Below, one piece after another: positions 1-11,511 of a stretch of 64,000 bases of DNA (positions are counted from its first letter, which is position 1; every line of letters begins with the position of its first letter). The notes under the pieces were generated by a model that saw only the letters and a list, made by a program, of their open reading frames with translations, was not told where the DNA came from and did not search any database. Source of the stretch: Massospora cicadina (lineage: Eukaryota; Entomophthoromycota; Entomophthoromycetes; Entomophthorales; Entomophthoraceae); assembly GCA_022478985.1 (NCBI GenBank), contig JAKSZP010002727.1, positions 142,503 through 206,502 on the forward strand, written 5' to 3'. Made by a program: the position numbers and the translations under genes.

Positions 1-151
1 GCTCATGGAGAATTCTAATGGTGTGGTACATCTGACCTCCACTAATAATCCTCATTCTTATATCCATGTGATGCCACCTAGACCCAAACCTAAACTGAAG
101 AAAGAGCCGTGCACTTATTGTGGTCTTGTGGATCATGTGGAATCTCAATGT
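1..151 (+). pseudogene. Gag C-terminus with CCHC zinc knuckle (element A)
   Basis: Residues coded at 110-151 give C-X2-C-X4-H-X4-C (CTYCGLVDHVESQC), the retroviral nucleocapsid zinc knuckle that binds element RNA. A TAG follows at once at 152-154. Upstream is a proline/lysine-rich stretch typical of the Gag C-terminus. The start lies outside the window. The frame continues after the stop as a low-complexity Ser-rich linker up to about 370, so Gag was probably fused or frameshifted to the protease. Only the knuckle identifies it, but the spacing is exact. Confidence 0.75.
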
Positions 152-402
152 TAGAAAAAACAAGCGCAGGAGTTGAAAAAAGAGGAGTCAGCATAGGGCA
201 AGAGGCTCCCTGTGCTGACCTACCTCCTATGCCTCAATCAAAACGTTTTAACTCTTATACAGATTGCTATGTGATATCTGCTCCTGGTGAGCTTGATATT
301 CCAGATGAATTAGCCAACAAAGATACTATTTCTGCTTATGCTTCTGTCTCTTCTTCTTCTAATTCAATTTGATCAATTAATTCCTCAATGTTTTCAATTT
401 CA

Positions 403-807
403 AACTTTGGCACTTATGTGACCCAGGTGGAAGTCATCGTGCATAAGGTGAAAGTTTTGGCTATTATTGATATGGGATAGCCCATCAATGTAATCTCGTC
501 CAGGCTTATGAAAAAAATCTAATTGGCGCCGTACTTAAACCATTCTCAAGACTATGGAACTGCTGGTCCTTCCTCCACTAAATCTATAGGAGCTTATTCC
601 TCTCTTTCAATGCGCTTTGGAAAGGTGAGTGTATCAGCCCCTGCTTTGGTGTTGGACAACAACTGCTATAACCTGCTCTTGGGAACCAAATCTCTCATTG
701 ATTTTAATGTGATAATTAGTCTTAAGGACAATTACCTTTCTTTAATTGGGTACCAAGTACCTTTAATATCACAAGATGTTCCCAATAGCAAAGGCAAACT
801 TAAATGA
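403..807 (+). pseudogene. Aspartic protease (retropepsin) fragment, element A
   Basis: The active-site region at about 466-490 reads IIDMG, then a stop, then PINVIS. The family form is DTGAPVN, so the catalytic Thr has become Met and the Ala codon a TAG. The downstream part (523-807) keeps the GAYSSL motif and the N-[YC]-N-LLLGTKSLIDF segment found in the other copies here. In an active element this enzyme cleaves the Gag-Pol polyprotein; this copy cannot. It is followed by a linker that ends at the internal deletion. Confidence 0.75.
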
Positions 808-959
808 CATGTTTGCTTATTGGAATAACCCCACTTCTATCTCTCATCTGAAGTACCAAATCTTGGGACCAAAGACTATACTTCCACCTCTTTCAGCTTG
901 TGCCTCTGAGGGAATGCCTTTATATTCTAACTCTCCAATTACCATTCCCCCAAAAGCTT

Positions 960-2270
960 CAGAATTATGACTTTACAATTCAACATCTCACTGGAGCTAT
1001 TCATCAAAACGCTGATGGACTTTGTTGATTGACTATAATGACGTTATTCTCTGCTGAGGAGGATTGCATCTATGATTTAATTGGTAGACCTGAGCTCTGG
1101 TACTGGGAATCTAAGGATGTTATATCGAAGCTACAATACTTAACCAAAGATACTCTAGTTAAAGAAGGTTCATTATACAAGAAGTTAGAATCTAAATGGC
1201 TGCCCTTTATTTGGCCCTCTGTGAGGACTGATACTATTATGGAAGCTCATTAAACTATAGGGCACGGAGATGTCACTAAGACCTTACAGTGGTTGAAGAA
1301 TCATTGTTACTGGGATAACATGCTGGAATCAATACACATAGTGTTGGAGACTTGTATCACTTTCCAACAATAACGTGGTGGAAATCTGATGTTCCAACAC
1401 AAAATTATGGGACCTTCCAAGCCTTTTTCTACTATGAGTATCAATGTGGTGGGCCCTCTCCCTACTGCCACTTATGGACATTGATATATTCTATTAGCTA
1501 TTGACCATTTTACTAAATGGATTGAAGCTATTTCAGTCTCCACGGTCACCGCTAAGGCTACTGCATCCTTTCTTTTCAAGCAAGTTTTCACCAGGCATGG
1601 TAGCCCAAGAGTCCTGTTATCAGATAATGTGACTAACTTCATTTCTCAGGTGGTATCTGAGATTACTAAATTAATGGGTACCTATCAGTCATTTACGTCC
1701 CCATACAATCCTTCTACTAATGGTGTGGTCAAACAAGCAAATGGTACCCTTGTAGCCACTCTTTAAAAAGATAGCTTCCAATGACCCTAGTAGATGGAAT
1801 CTCTATTTGCCTAGTGTGATGTTAGCTTACAGGGTTAGTTACCATTGTATAATTGGAATGTCTCCTTTTAAAGTTTATATGGTTGGGATCCTATTCTCCC
1901 CTCAAGTGTACAACTTATACTTGAATAGGCTATCCCGCAAACTACTGATTTAGCTATAAGGAGACTATCTGATGAAATCATCTGAGTACAAGGTTTGGCT
2001 TCAAGTTCCCTTGCTGCTACCACCTTAAAAGAGGGAAAAAGAACCAACGCTAGTAGACCTACGCTATCAGAATATCAAGTCAGGGATCTTGTACTCTTCT
2101 ATCACCATAGTCTGGGAGGAAGGATTCACAAATTTGACACATTATGGGCTGGTCCTTACTGTATTATCTATCACTTGCTATTGAATACTCCATTGCAGCT
2201 GTTGATACTGGTGCTGTTATCAATAGAGTGCATAGTAGATTTATTTGTAAGTATGTGCCCCCTAGGCAAG
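960..2270 (+). pseudogene. RNase H tail and integrase, element A
   Basis: The stretch begins with the last residues of RNase H (YDFTIQHL...HQNADG). The integrase zinc-binding region follows near 1255-1380: GHGDVTKTL, YWDN, then CITFQQ where the family has C-x2-C, so the second Cys is lost. The catalytic core runs from about 1440 to 1750: the first Asp of the D-D-E triad is replaced (family SIDIIGP, here SINVVGP), LLSDNVTNF carries the second Asp, and SPYNPSTNGVVKQANGT stands where the catalytic Glu should be (NGMVE in D; here NGVVK). Two of the three catalytic residues are therefore changed. Stops and frameshifts break the frame. Confidence 0.8.
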
Positions 2271-2286
2271 ATCTTGAGGGGGGCAT

Positions 2287-2840
2287 TGTTGGGGATTCAA
2301 CTACAATGACCAAATTCTCTTAAGATTGAGATTCAATATCTCAGTCTAATGAGATTGCAAAATCCATGTTGGAGATATCAAATTCTAGGATAGACCAATG
2401 ATCAACCCTTTGGAGTTATCAACCTTCTCTGAAGGATGATCCTAAGCTATCTGATGAGGCAAAAAATCATATAAGAAAATTAGTCTCATCAAATAAGAAT
2501 TTTATCAGATCTGGACATAACAAGTATGGTATTAATAATCAGAAATATTGGTCATCTAATAGGAAAGATATTACCTCAGTTGCATCCCAAAAATCCTCAT
2601 GAATAACTACTAAATCTACCCCTATAAATATCCCTCATTTCTACCAAATAAAGTACCTCTATTTTTGTCTCATGTAGCCTAATTTTGGTCTTCTTCATAC
2701 AGGATTCTTTATTTTCATTTGGAATCAATTATAGCAACAGAACTAATACCTTTGTTGCACTTTCATCTATCTTTGCTAGAGCCATGGAACTAATAATTTT
2801 GTAGCCTTTGTAGCACCTGATTATCATAATTCCTCACGAA
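2287..2840 (+). mobile_element. LTR of element A (3' end approximate)
   Basis: A G-rich polypurine tract is followed by TGTTGGGG at 2287, the usual TG start of an LTR. A TATA-like CTATAAATA lies at about 2622 and an AATAAA at about 2647, in the order expected of U3-R. The element E LTR has a similar CCCTATAAATTATCCC promoter, which supports relatedness. I cannot fix the 3' end from one copy; 2840 is an estimate. No target duplication can be checked because the 5' end of the element is outside the window. Confidence 0.55.
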
Positions 2841-3505
2841 ATTTTAATAAAAATATTCTCCTCCTCTGGTAATTGGTTGTGATATATAAAATCCTCTCTA
2901 ATGGACTGGTCTTACCTAATATTGACACTTCATCAGCCATTCCATTGCATCAAAGTGAGTTTTAAGAGATCCAATAGATCAAATCCCAATACTTCATAAT
3001 TTGGCCATTACTAAGCAATCCAAACTTTGAGCCTTGACATTTTAAATATTAGCATTGACTTATGAAGAGGGTTTTTTTCTTGACCCCAGTATTGCAACTA
3101 ATAAAAACCTATAAAAACTATCTTTTGTTTTATTTGTAGCTTTAATATTTTTAATTATAAAATGGACATCAACCTCCTATTTAAATATCCTGCAGTAGAT
3201 AACTAACTTCTCTTGCAAATAATTGTTGAAATCAGGTGTGAAAAAAGCACCAGTGAGCAAAACAAACCCTGCATTCCAACTCCTTCCAGGTTATTACAGT
3301 AGAAGACCTAGCCCTCTTGTATTGAAATGAACTTATGGACTTCTGCTCCAAGTAAACTCATCCACTTTTCAAAGGGCCATTTAGTGTTGCCAAAGTACTC
3401 CTCTATGGAAACTACAACCTAGAAACTCCTTAACGGAGTGCCATACCAGTCAGCCATCAATGGCAATCATCTCAAACTTTACCAATATAGAACAAATATG
3501 GGGAG
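2841..3505. other. AT-rich intergenic or old repeat sequence, no gene seen
   Basis: There is no open frame of note, no splice pattern and no similarity I can see to other parts of the window. Base composition is AT-rich and CpG-poor like the surrounding repeats, so this is probably decayed transposon sequence. Confidence 0.4.
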
Positions 3506-3866
3506 TGTCAAACAAGTTATTTTCCATAATATTGATTGGAATAGTAATTACCTGTTTGTTAAATATAAATTTTATCTTGAGTTCAGTTGATTCTCTTAGA
3601 ACATTCTAGGCACTGAAATAATGTTAGAAATGGGTATAAATACATATAGTTATTATCATAATAAAGTATCAGATTATAGAGTCTAACTTCCTGTTATGTT
3701 TATTATCCTAAAATTTTAATAGATATCCTTCCCTGTTCATTTTTAGACATAAACACACAGGATGACCAATAATGACTGCTGAATAGTCGACCCTTAAAAC
3801 CTTGAGAGTTATGCTATGCACCAGCTACCTGTTGGGAAATATAGCAGAATCTCTAATTCCCCACCA
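3506..3866. repeat. 361-bp repeat block, copy 1 (LTR-like)
   Basis: This block matches 12062-12422 along its whole length, and both are 361 bp. Shared landmarks include GATTCTC[CT]TAGAACATTC, GAGT[CT]TAACTTCCTGTT and GGATGACC[AG]A. Copy 1 is CpG-depleted relative to copy 2. It starts TGTCAA and ends CCACCA, so TG...CA ends are possible, but I see no target duplication here. It abuts the left foldback arm exactly at 3866. Confidence 0.6.
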
Positions 3867-3929
3867 ATGTTTTAAAATCTAGGCAAGCATGAGACCATAG
3901 CATGGCAAGCTTTGATCATTTTAGATGTA

Positions 3930-4760
3930 TATTATTGTTACATAATTTTACCAATAAAATTGACTAAATCTAATAAAATAAATCATTGTAGATGGTTATT
4001 AATAAATTTACCATGAATTGAAGTAAATCAAAAAATTGATATTATATATACCAACATGATATATGTGTTATGGCTAGGGTATGTTCAAATTCCAGATGAG
4101 TATGAGATCATAGCATGATGAGCTTAAATCATTATAAATGGCTATCTTTTTTTGCATAATTTTATCAATAAAATTAACCAGATTAACAAAATGAACTATT
4201 GAAGACAAGCGGGGTTACCCAGTGTTGCTCAGGTTTATAAGCTTGCACTGACATAGCCTAAAGGCTGTGCCAGCACTATGCTTGAGCCAGAAATATTACC
4301 AGCTTCGCTGTTGCCCTGTGGCTGGTGAGCTGGTTATCATAGATTTACTAGATAATCTACTTAAAATCTAACAGTGGTTTTTGTTCAGTTTTGGGTGAGC
4401 AACTTGGTAGATTATTCAATAATATTTGCCAATTCTCACCCACTTGCCTAAATAGATTGAACCTATCAGACTTGATAGTTTCAGATGTCAGTCAGTAATT
4501 AAGTATGTCAGTACTTCAGTGAATGTGATTTATTAAGTAGTTGGCAATCAGTAAATTTAGCATAAATTGTCAGTAAAATTAACTATTTTAATAAAATGAA
4601 TTATTGTAGAAGCAATCAGTAAATTTAGCATAGAGTGACCAATAAATTCAACCAAATAAATAAAATGAGGTAATATAGATAGATATCTGAAGGTTTACCA
4701 TTTAATTTACCAATAAAATCAGCTAAATAATAGAATCTAAATAAATTAAAAACTGCCAAC
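3930..4760 (-). repeat. Degenerate 69-bp minisatellite, left arm
   Basis: Units carry the reverse complement of the right-arm motif, visible as [AC]CAATAAAATT[GA]ACTAAAT at about 3950, 4165, 4572, 4636 and 4709, with TTATTGTAGATGG-type sequence between. The unit is the same as in the right arm but in inverse orientation and more decayed. Confidence 0.65.
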
Positions 4761-4866
4761 CTTATACCTGAAACATCAAGCAATAAATCAGCTGAACAAC
4801 TATATATATATATTTATATATATTTTAAACAATATCTGTGCCAAGTTTATTTAAGATCAGTAAGTA

Positions 4867-7800
4867 AATTAACTTTATTTGAGGTACGCTGACCAGGGGA
4901 TGGAAAATACCAATAAGCAAAGAGCAAAAGAACCAAACAAATGAACAAACAGAATGATAAAATCAAAAAAATCCAGCCAGGTGGGAAGCAGAAATTGCTA
5001 ACCCATTATGGCAGAGAATGAGGGGAGGTTGGGCAGCTTTTCTGCAGGCATAATTGTCAAAATCTGAGGATTGCTCACTTGATTAATTAAATCCTGCATG
5101 GTAAATTGGGCTGAAGTTCAGCCAGTATTTCCTCAATTTAGTTAGTTGCTTACAGTTTTAGAACTGTTCAGAAATGCTCTAGGCATATGAAAATGGCTCC
5201 AATTTTTCCATCTGACTTTGGGTTCAATTTTCCCTTCTTAATCAGGAACTTCAGCTGAGGCAGGCAAAGTTGCAAGCTGTGGATCCTGAGATCCCAGCTT
5301 ATAAACACTTCTCCAAGGTTAGGATTCAAATAAAAACCAGGAAAAGGATGAAATAAAATAGCTTTTATTAGAAGCTATCTACTAGATAATGGTCATTGGG
5401 CAGGCACCAGTATTTATACCTCTAGGCATCTCTTGGCCACATTCCAGCACAAAATTTCAACAGATATTTTACCACCTCAGATTGGCCTTAAACTGATACA
5501 ACTGAAACCTTTTTTAGGTTTATTGGTAGCAAAATACTCTCAAAATCAAGAGGATTTCAGGTACAAAAATTGTGATAAAAGCATGCAAAATTGTCCTAAG
5601 ATCTTTTTGATTTAAGTTTCATTGTACTGCTGATGAAATACACCTTCTGTGAAATTCTTGTCTCCATTGAAATAGATGACATACCCCTAATTGGGATGTC
5701 AGCAGGCCTCTCCCTCGATAGCACTAGGTACTCCCTTTTGGACAGTCCATATGCAAGTACTATCATGCCAATCACATGGATCAACATACAAATTTTCACC
5801 CTAGGGTGGAAAATTGATTATGTTGTTTGTTTGTTTGATTGTTCATAGACTTTTAAACGTAACTTTGGGTCATCTCCAAATAATTTTGTATACAAATTTC
5901 TTAATATTGGTTTCAATTAATTGGGACTAGTTGCTGAGGATTGGGGCAAAGATAATTGGCCAACTGTGCAAATGTATTTGGTCCGAGCTGCCAATAGAAT
6001 AATTAATTAAATTGACATTGGGTTGATCAATCTGGCTGAGTAGTTGCAGAGAAGTTTAGTCTAAATGTGCAGGGATATTTAGCCCAAGCTTTTAGTAATA
6101 TAATTAAGTCCACATAGCAATAATTAGCCCAAGCCATGTTATTGTAATAGGTTTTAATTATATTACTAGTTCAAGCATTAAGTGGGAAAATTGGCCCAAT
6201 CTGTAGGTTGCTGAAGGGTTTATTTTTGAGTCAACCACAGAGTTTGACAATACTATTTATGACAACTTCATAATGATTGTAGAAATAGACTAAAGCAGAG
6301 AGACAGGGCTTTGGGGCATCAGCATAGTGTGGATGGATGGCAGTTTAAGATGAGTTCTCTTCCTCATCATCAAGATCAGCTTGGTAGACAGCTTCAACAA
6401 ATTTCACTAAGCGATGTTCAGCTTGAATATGGGCATTGGGGAGTGGGCAAAATTGGATAAACTTTGGTAGGTGTTTTTAGCAGATGAGTTGAAATCTGCA
6501 AGTTTAATGACATGCATGACAGCAGCTTCAGCATCATTGAATAATTTACTATTTTGCTTCAGGCTGCTTTGGGAAAATCAGGGGGTAGTAGAGTGTGGTA
6601 AGACCTAGTTGGAATTGAGCCACTGATTGGGCCACTGCTTTATGTAGCTTGTGGCAATGGTGAGAGGCCACCACTGCTAAGGTGAGCTGGTGGTCACTTT
6701 GGTAGGGGGTGGCATTGAGTTTAGGGGTGTAATATTTGGGGAATAGGGTTTTGTCAAAGTCAGAAGGGAAAAATTTGGCCCAGCCATAATTAAACTGGCT
6801 GAGAGGTCCACCAGAATCCTCATTCAAGATAACTTTACCTGATTTGTCAACCTTGGCTAATAGGTTCCATGATTATTGGTTATGAGAATAGTGGATGACA
6901 AATTTAGGTAGAAAATAGTTAAATAGGCTGCTTATGTGCAAATGGTAATCCAAGACTGACTCTGATTGGTGGGGGTGTAATTAGGTGGGTTAATGTGGGT
7001 GGTTGATTTGGTGGAGGCTGATTTCCCACTCTGTCCCATCAAATGAGAACGTTGAGTGGGAGGTGGCAACAAATGCCCTATTTGGAATCTGCTGAATAGG
7101 GCTCCAAAGCTATATCAGAGGAAGTAGCATGGGGGCAGGATTTTTTGGAATGGTCAAACCCAAACAGATAGGACAAATCTAGCAACCATTATCTACATGA
7201 GCCTAAAAAAAGTGCTCAGGTGCCACTGTAATATGAGCATGGGGGATTTGTTGGACTATGGCAGAGTAGCTGGTATTATGATAGCAGTAGTGTGAGGGGC
7301 AGCAAGGCACTCTGCACCAGAGAGAACAGTGAAGACAAGGTTGGGCTGAGCCTCATAAGCCAGAAGCCCCACCATCAACTGATCATATAAAATTTGGGGT
7401 AGGATGTGGGAAGGGAGGGATGCAAAGGACACCATCATTGTGGTGCCTATAGGGAGGCAAGTTTAGGTAGTTGGTATGGAAATATTTTTATAAATAATAG
7501 GAATAGAAGCTGCTGCTGTATTATCCTCCTCTATCTGAAAGCCAATATCAAAGTAGCCCTTAAATGGGTGGAAATCAATAAAGCCAGTGATACAAATGCA
7601 GTGGTAGCCAATTTGATAATTGCCTTGTTGGCATATAGAAATTAATACCTTTAGTCAACTCATAGGCAAATCAGATTGTGGAACAAAGGAGGGCAAGAGG
7701 ATAGGGTGAGAAGGGTGGATATGTGCCAGGTGGAGTGCTAAGTCCCATGGGGAGACAAAATGGCCAGAAGGTGGTAGGCTATTTGACCCCATGCAAATGC

Positions 7801-7976
7801 ATTTTCCCACAGGATAGAAAATGCTAGGTGGTGGGGCGCTGCTACCCCAGATTGGAGCAGCAGGTAGTGGATCTGCAGACGTAAATAGGAAAACTGGTGT
7901 GGCCAGATGGTGGTGGTAAAATAAACTTTTTTAATAAAATTTGCTCAAAAGTGAAATCAAGAGGAACAAAAAAGGA
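4867..7976 (-). mobile_element. Retroposed element X, 3.1 kb, with 16-bp target duplication
   Basis: The perfect duplication TTAAGATCAGTAAGTA lies at 4851-4866 and 7977-7992. The inverted-repeat partner near 14545 is the empty site, with a single version of this sequence, so the insertion is shown directly. The left (3') end, ...CAGCGTACCTCAAATAAAG read on the minus strand, matches the tail of the SINEs at 13433 and 14627, so X is either the LINE partner of that SINE or another retroposon with the same tail. A 14-18-bp duplication and an A/T-rich tail are what target-primed reverse transcription gives. I cannot recognise reverse transcriptase motifs in it. Confidence 0.75.
6549..7438 (-). pseudogene. 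Unrecognised coding remnant inside element X
   Basis: On the minus strand two open segments (7438-7256 and 6827-6549) can be followed with stops and frameshifts between them. The first is 60 aa and ends ...TTAIIIPATLP. A short Cys motif (CPICLG) lies between them at about 7150-7175. The second is 92 aa and starts NEDSGGPLSQFNYGW, with His/Cys-rich SHHCHKLHK further on. I do not recognise the family. The frame agrees with the direction of X (tail at the low-coordinate end), so it may be an ORF of that element, for example an ORF1-like protein. Function is not assigned. Confidence 0.35.
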
Positions 7977-8329
7977 TTAAGATCAGTAAGTAGTTTAGGA
8001 ATAGTGGTTGAAATAAACATATGTTGGTTTTATCTTTAAGATGCTCTACTAAACCACCACAGCTAATAGCTACCTAATTTAATCTAAATTGAATAAATTT
8101 TAATCTTTCCAGCTATCTGCCTGCTGTCACACAGTTTTAGTTTGGCTAATCCAACCTTTAATTAAGTAACTTAACCATCTCAGGTAATATCTTTTAAAAG
8201 TTAAATGACAAGATACAATGATGGGTTCAAAGCAGTAGATAAAACGTTAAGAAAGTTTCTAACAACCTTCAATCATAAGACATATATCATGAAGGTAAGC
8301 TTTTTACCATAAGGTAAACCTTGGAATCA

Positions 8330-8870
8330 GTTTTTAGAAAGTGTGCGGGCTTGCCTAGATGTAGACGTATCCATCGGCAAGCACCATATTTAATTAAATA
8401 CCTTTCGCTGAAACGTGAGCCGAATCCCCCTATAAGGCTCATATCCTATCCAATCATACGCCAGTGGATAAATTTCATGGAACCGATTGAGATTACGAAG
8501 CTTCACGAATGAACCAAGGGTGCTGCGACTCGGAGCTAATCATGTATCTAAGGCTGATGGTAACCAATCAAATCAAACCAGCTCCCTTTAAATTACAGAT
8601 CGGCTTTAACCTATCGAAGCGAAAAAGCTAGCAAATAGGGGTGGGAATTGAGGTATCGAGTATAACTTTGGCCATAAAATCCCATCGGTAATCGGATTTC
8701 TATCGGAGCTCCGATACGCGCCCAACCCCACCGTTTCAGCTGTACCCCACCACGATTGTAGATTGTATTATCCCAAATTAAAACCTCGGTTAAGTTGGTA
8801 CCGCAGTATCTCTTCCCTTCCCCTATTGGCCCAACAGCGGTATCAACCTTCCCTTCCCCTATCGGCCGCC
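8330..8870. other. CpG-rich 5' flank of the Ras gene
   Basis: From about 8335 the sequence changes to CpG-rich (many CG dinucleotides, almost none on the left). A short direct repeat of a CTTCCCTTCCCCTAT block lies just upstream of the Ras ATG (8811-8825 and 8848-8861), a pyrimidine-rich leader as often seen before fungal genes. I cannot place a TATA box with confidence. Confidence 0.4.
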
Positions 8871-9580
8871 ATGAACAAACCCCAACTGTTTCGCGAATAC
8901 AATATCGTCGTAGTTGGCGGTGGCGGTAACCCACTTCTCAACCCATTAATTGCGGGTAGGCGTCGGCAAGTCGGCGCTGACGATCCAGTTCATCAATCCA
9001 CTTCGTGGACGAGTACGACCCCACCATCGAAGGTTCGCCCACCCAACTTAAGTTAACCTACAGATTCCTACCGCAAGCAGTGCGTCATCGATAACGATGT
9101 CGCCAGGCTGGATGTCTTGGACACCGCCGGCCAGAAGGAATACAGGTAACTTACGTAACCAGCTAACCAAGAAAGCGCGATGCGGGAGCAATACATGCGT
9201 ACCGGCGAGGGCTTCCTCGTCGTCTACGATATTACCTCTAGGGAATCCTTTGAGGAGATCTGTACCTTCCGGGACCAGATTCTAAGGGTCAAGGATCGGG
9301 AACTTTTCCCCATCGTCATCGCCGGGAACAAGTGCGACCTCGAGAACGAGCGGCAGGTCTCAACGCAGGGTAAGGTCTATTTTGGGTAGGGCTCACCGTT
9401 TAGAGGGTAGGGAGCTCGCCAAGGGGATCCGATGCCGGTTCCTTGAGACCTCGGCCAAGCAAAAGGTCAACGTGGATGAGATCTTCCACACCCTCGTGCG
9501 CGGATGCGGCGCTTTAATAAGGAGGGCGCGCCTTGCGACCTTTCGCGCGGGGGTTGCGTGTTAGCTCGGCCCGCGACGTA
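8871..9580 (+). pseudogene. ras: Ras-family small GTPase gene with four 30-34-nt introns, frameshifted
   Basis: Ras is a membrane-anchored GTP switch for growth signalling. Start ATG 8871 sits in GCCGCCATG and codes MNKPQLFREYNIVVVGGGG. Introns are 8926-8959, 9033-9063, 9146-9175 and 9370-9403; all are GT-AG, and three hold a TTAAT/TTAAC/CTAAC branch-like motif. They rejoin P-loop GGGGVGKS (G1), DTAGQ (G3), NKCD (G4) and ETSAK (G5), plus [13 protein letters not shown]. Defects: exon 2 is 2 nt short in the switch I region (after IQFI), the last exon lacks 1 nt just before the RRFNKE motif, and Gln is followed by Lys instead of Glu (TAGQKEY). No clean CaaX end is seen; GCVLA occurs near 9555 but reads on. 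Either it is a recent pseudogene or the assembly has indel errors. Confidence 0.85.
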
Positions 9581-11511
9581 AGCGGATCCAACTGCTGTAC
9601 GGTCCTGTAAAACCTTTCAACCCTTCAGTTTGAGGTTAAAGCCAACTTTGGCCAATGTGGGCTTAGATCACTTCGCGGCATTAACCGGTCATTGGGGCGT
9701 TTAAACCTACCGCACCCGCTTTACCCCCCAATATCCCTCGAACCGAACCCACCCAATTTAATATGGTATCGCCACCATAACCGGCGGAGATCCGCAGCCC
9801 ACATTGACGTCGAGGCCGGGATGAAACCTACCCCTATAAAGTTCGTTCTATTACCCCTAACGCCAGACTATAATCCCCCACGCGACGATTAAACCCTTTC
9901 GAGGTGCCACCCATCAGCTCTTGTTTATGCTATGGTCTCCAGTAGGTTCGGTTCGACGATCAAGCTAAACGTTCCGGCAGCTTTACCTCAAACCATAATT
10001 TTATCTTGGGGTGCGCGGCTGAGACAACGCATCCGGGGAACCGAGACGTTTAATCGATATCTCACACTAGCAGTAGACTTACTTTAGCTGGTTAGCATCG
10101 ATTTCGATGGCATAGCAAACCCTACCAAGGTACCTTAGTTGAACATCCGTGAACCGTTCAATATTAACCCATTACGGTATCGCAACCTGTCCCCTCGACC
10201 TTTAGTCTAAGCTAGGATGGTTTAAATATACTTGGTAACGAAGATCTGAACCAAGGGCTAGCCGGTTACCCGCGGTTTAACTGAGGCGGTTGAGACCCTA
10301 GCAAAGTTTTTAACAGGGTGCGAAAGTTTAAGTTATATTAACCGTCCTAAAAGCTTTTGGGGAGCGTAGGTATGAGTTCAACTGTTACCATCTCAGAGTA
10401 GATGTAAACTATACGGATCGGGTAGGTGCAAATAACAGATTTTGGGTTTGGGATAAAACCTTACGCTCCAGATCCACCCGATTAACTTAAATCGCCGTCG
10501 GCTTTGAGATGGGTTTTAAACTTGTAAGGTCCGTCAGCGGAATAAGAGTTTCATAAAGTGGGGGGTAAAGTTTTTTTATACACTTTTATTTAACCCACTG
10601 TCACGTCTGTACGTCTGCCTGGAATCAAATCTTACAAGCTCTATTTCGGGCATTTATTGCCGATAAAAGTTTCTGAACCTTTGCACAGACGTTGGCCTTG
10701 GGTGACAATACAATCCATCAAAAAATTTTAACTTTCATGTTCAAAATAAAAAGTTTTATATGTATCAGGTGAAAACCCTATATATTTTCGATGGTAGTCG
10801 GTATATAGTTATGGCTGAGCGGTTATCTTCAGTTGATTTGATATTTTAAATGTTTAAGTGGTTAGTGGGCATTTGGGTAATTGACAAATTAATCTAAATC
10901 CAAACTTTGAATCCAAAGTCCAATTGATTTTAAAAATCCCTCCCCTAGCGTAATCGGCTCAGCTTTTGGCTCTAAACTTAGATTTTATAAAAAGTCGGTT
11001 GTTCAAATCCTGGCGTAATCACTTTTATCGATAATAATAAAAACAAGTGTGTATATATGTACGATGCCCAGCCAAAACTACAGCTTGTAGAGCCTTGAAA
11101 CTTTGGATATAGGTGGATAGGAAGGGGTCCGTATGAACCTCAAAGCCAGATTTTTTATTTATAATAAAATAAAAAGTTTGATATGTAAGAAGTGAAAATC
11201 GTATATGTTTTCATGGTATATGGTTATAGCTGAGCCGTTTGATATTTGGTTGATTCAAAATTTTCAAGTTTTTTTCCAGGCTGGCTAAAGCTTTGAAATT
11301 TGGCCCATTTATGTATCTCCTATGGTAATATAATAATCTATTTGAAAAATTGTGAAAAGTGTGGCTTTTTGATTATAAACGAAAAATTATTAATCCCTTG
11401 GGTTGGGTGAAGTTATGGGGGGGGGTTTAACCTGATCACATCGTAAAACTATTTTGCTACAGGGTAAAAAATCATTTAAAACATTTACCCTACCCACTTT
11501 CGAACCTTTAA
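9581..11511. other. CpG-rich low-copy sequence, no gene recognised
   Basis: No long ORF and no protein motif. Two stretches around 10730-10850 and 11160-11260 resemble each other (AAAATAAAAAGTTT, ATATGT, TGAAAA, GGTATATxGTTAT, GGCTGAGC/AGCTGAGCC), so a diverged 100-bp duplication is likely. The GC-rich part near the Ras gene gives way to AT-rich sequence after about 10550. Confidence 0.4.

Larger units (their letters stand above)
1..2286 (+). mobile_element. Ty3/gypsy element A, internally deleted remnant
   Basis: This is the 3' part of a gypsy-type gag-pol on the plus strand, entering from outside the window. The order is Gag zinc knuckle, protease, a short linker, then directly the end of RNase H and the integrase. 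Reverse transcriptase and most of RNase H are missing: near 950-965 the post-protease linker runs straight into the RNase H C-terminal motif ending in HQNADGL. The remnant is full of stops and frameshifts. Its Gag/PR/IN style (YSECTY-like region before PR, AYSSL motif after it) matches elements C, D and E below, so it is one family group. A polypurine tract at about 2274-2284 precedes the LTR. Confidence 0.85.
3866..8328. repeat. Left arm of a long inverted repeat (foldback-like), split by element X
   Basis: Without element X this arm is about 1.3 kb. It matches the reverse complement of 14197-15740 over its full length. Clear anchors are 8077-8213 against 14322-14475 (CAGCTATCTGCCTGCTG in both) and 8250-8325 against 14200-14275 (the CATATATCATGAAG and GCTTTTTACC motifs). 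The outer part holds diverged 69-bp tandem repeats (about 3930-4760). Similarity stops at about 8328, where the DNA becomes CpG-rich. The arms appear roughly 80 percent identical by eye, so they are old. Confidence 0.75.

Noticed and set aside
8611..9056. ORFs over the Ras start on either strand (107 and 97 aa)
   Set aside because: They read through the Ras exon and intron in other frames and match nothing I recognise.
10940..11030. tRNA-like sequence (GTAATCGGCTCAGC ... GTTGTTCAAATCC)
   Set aside because: It looks like A and B boxes, but I cannot form a proper acceptor or T stem and there is no clear anticodon arm. A covariance-model search would decide.
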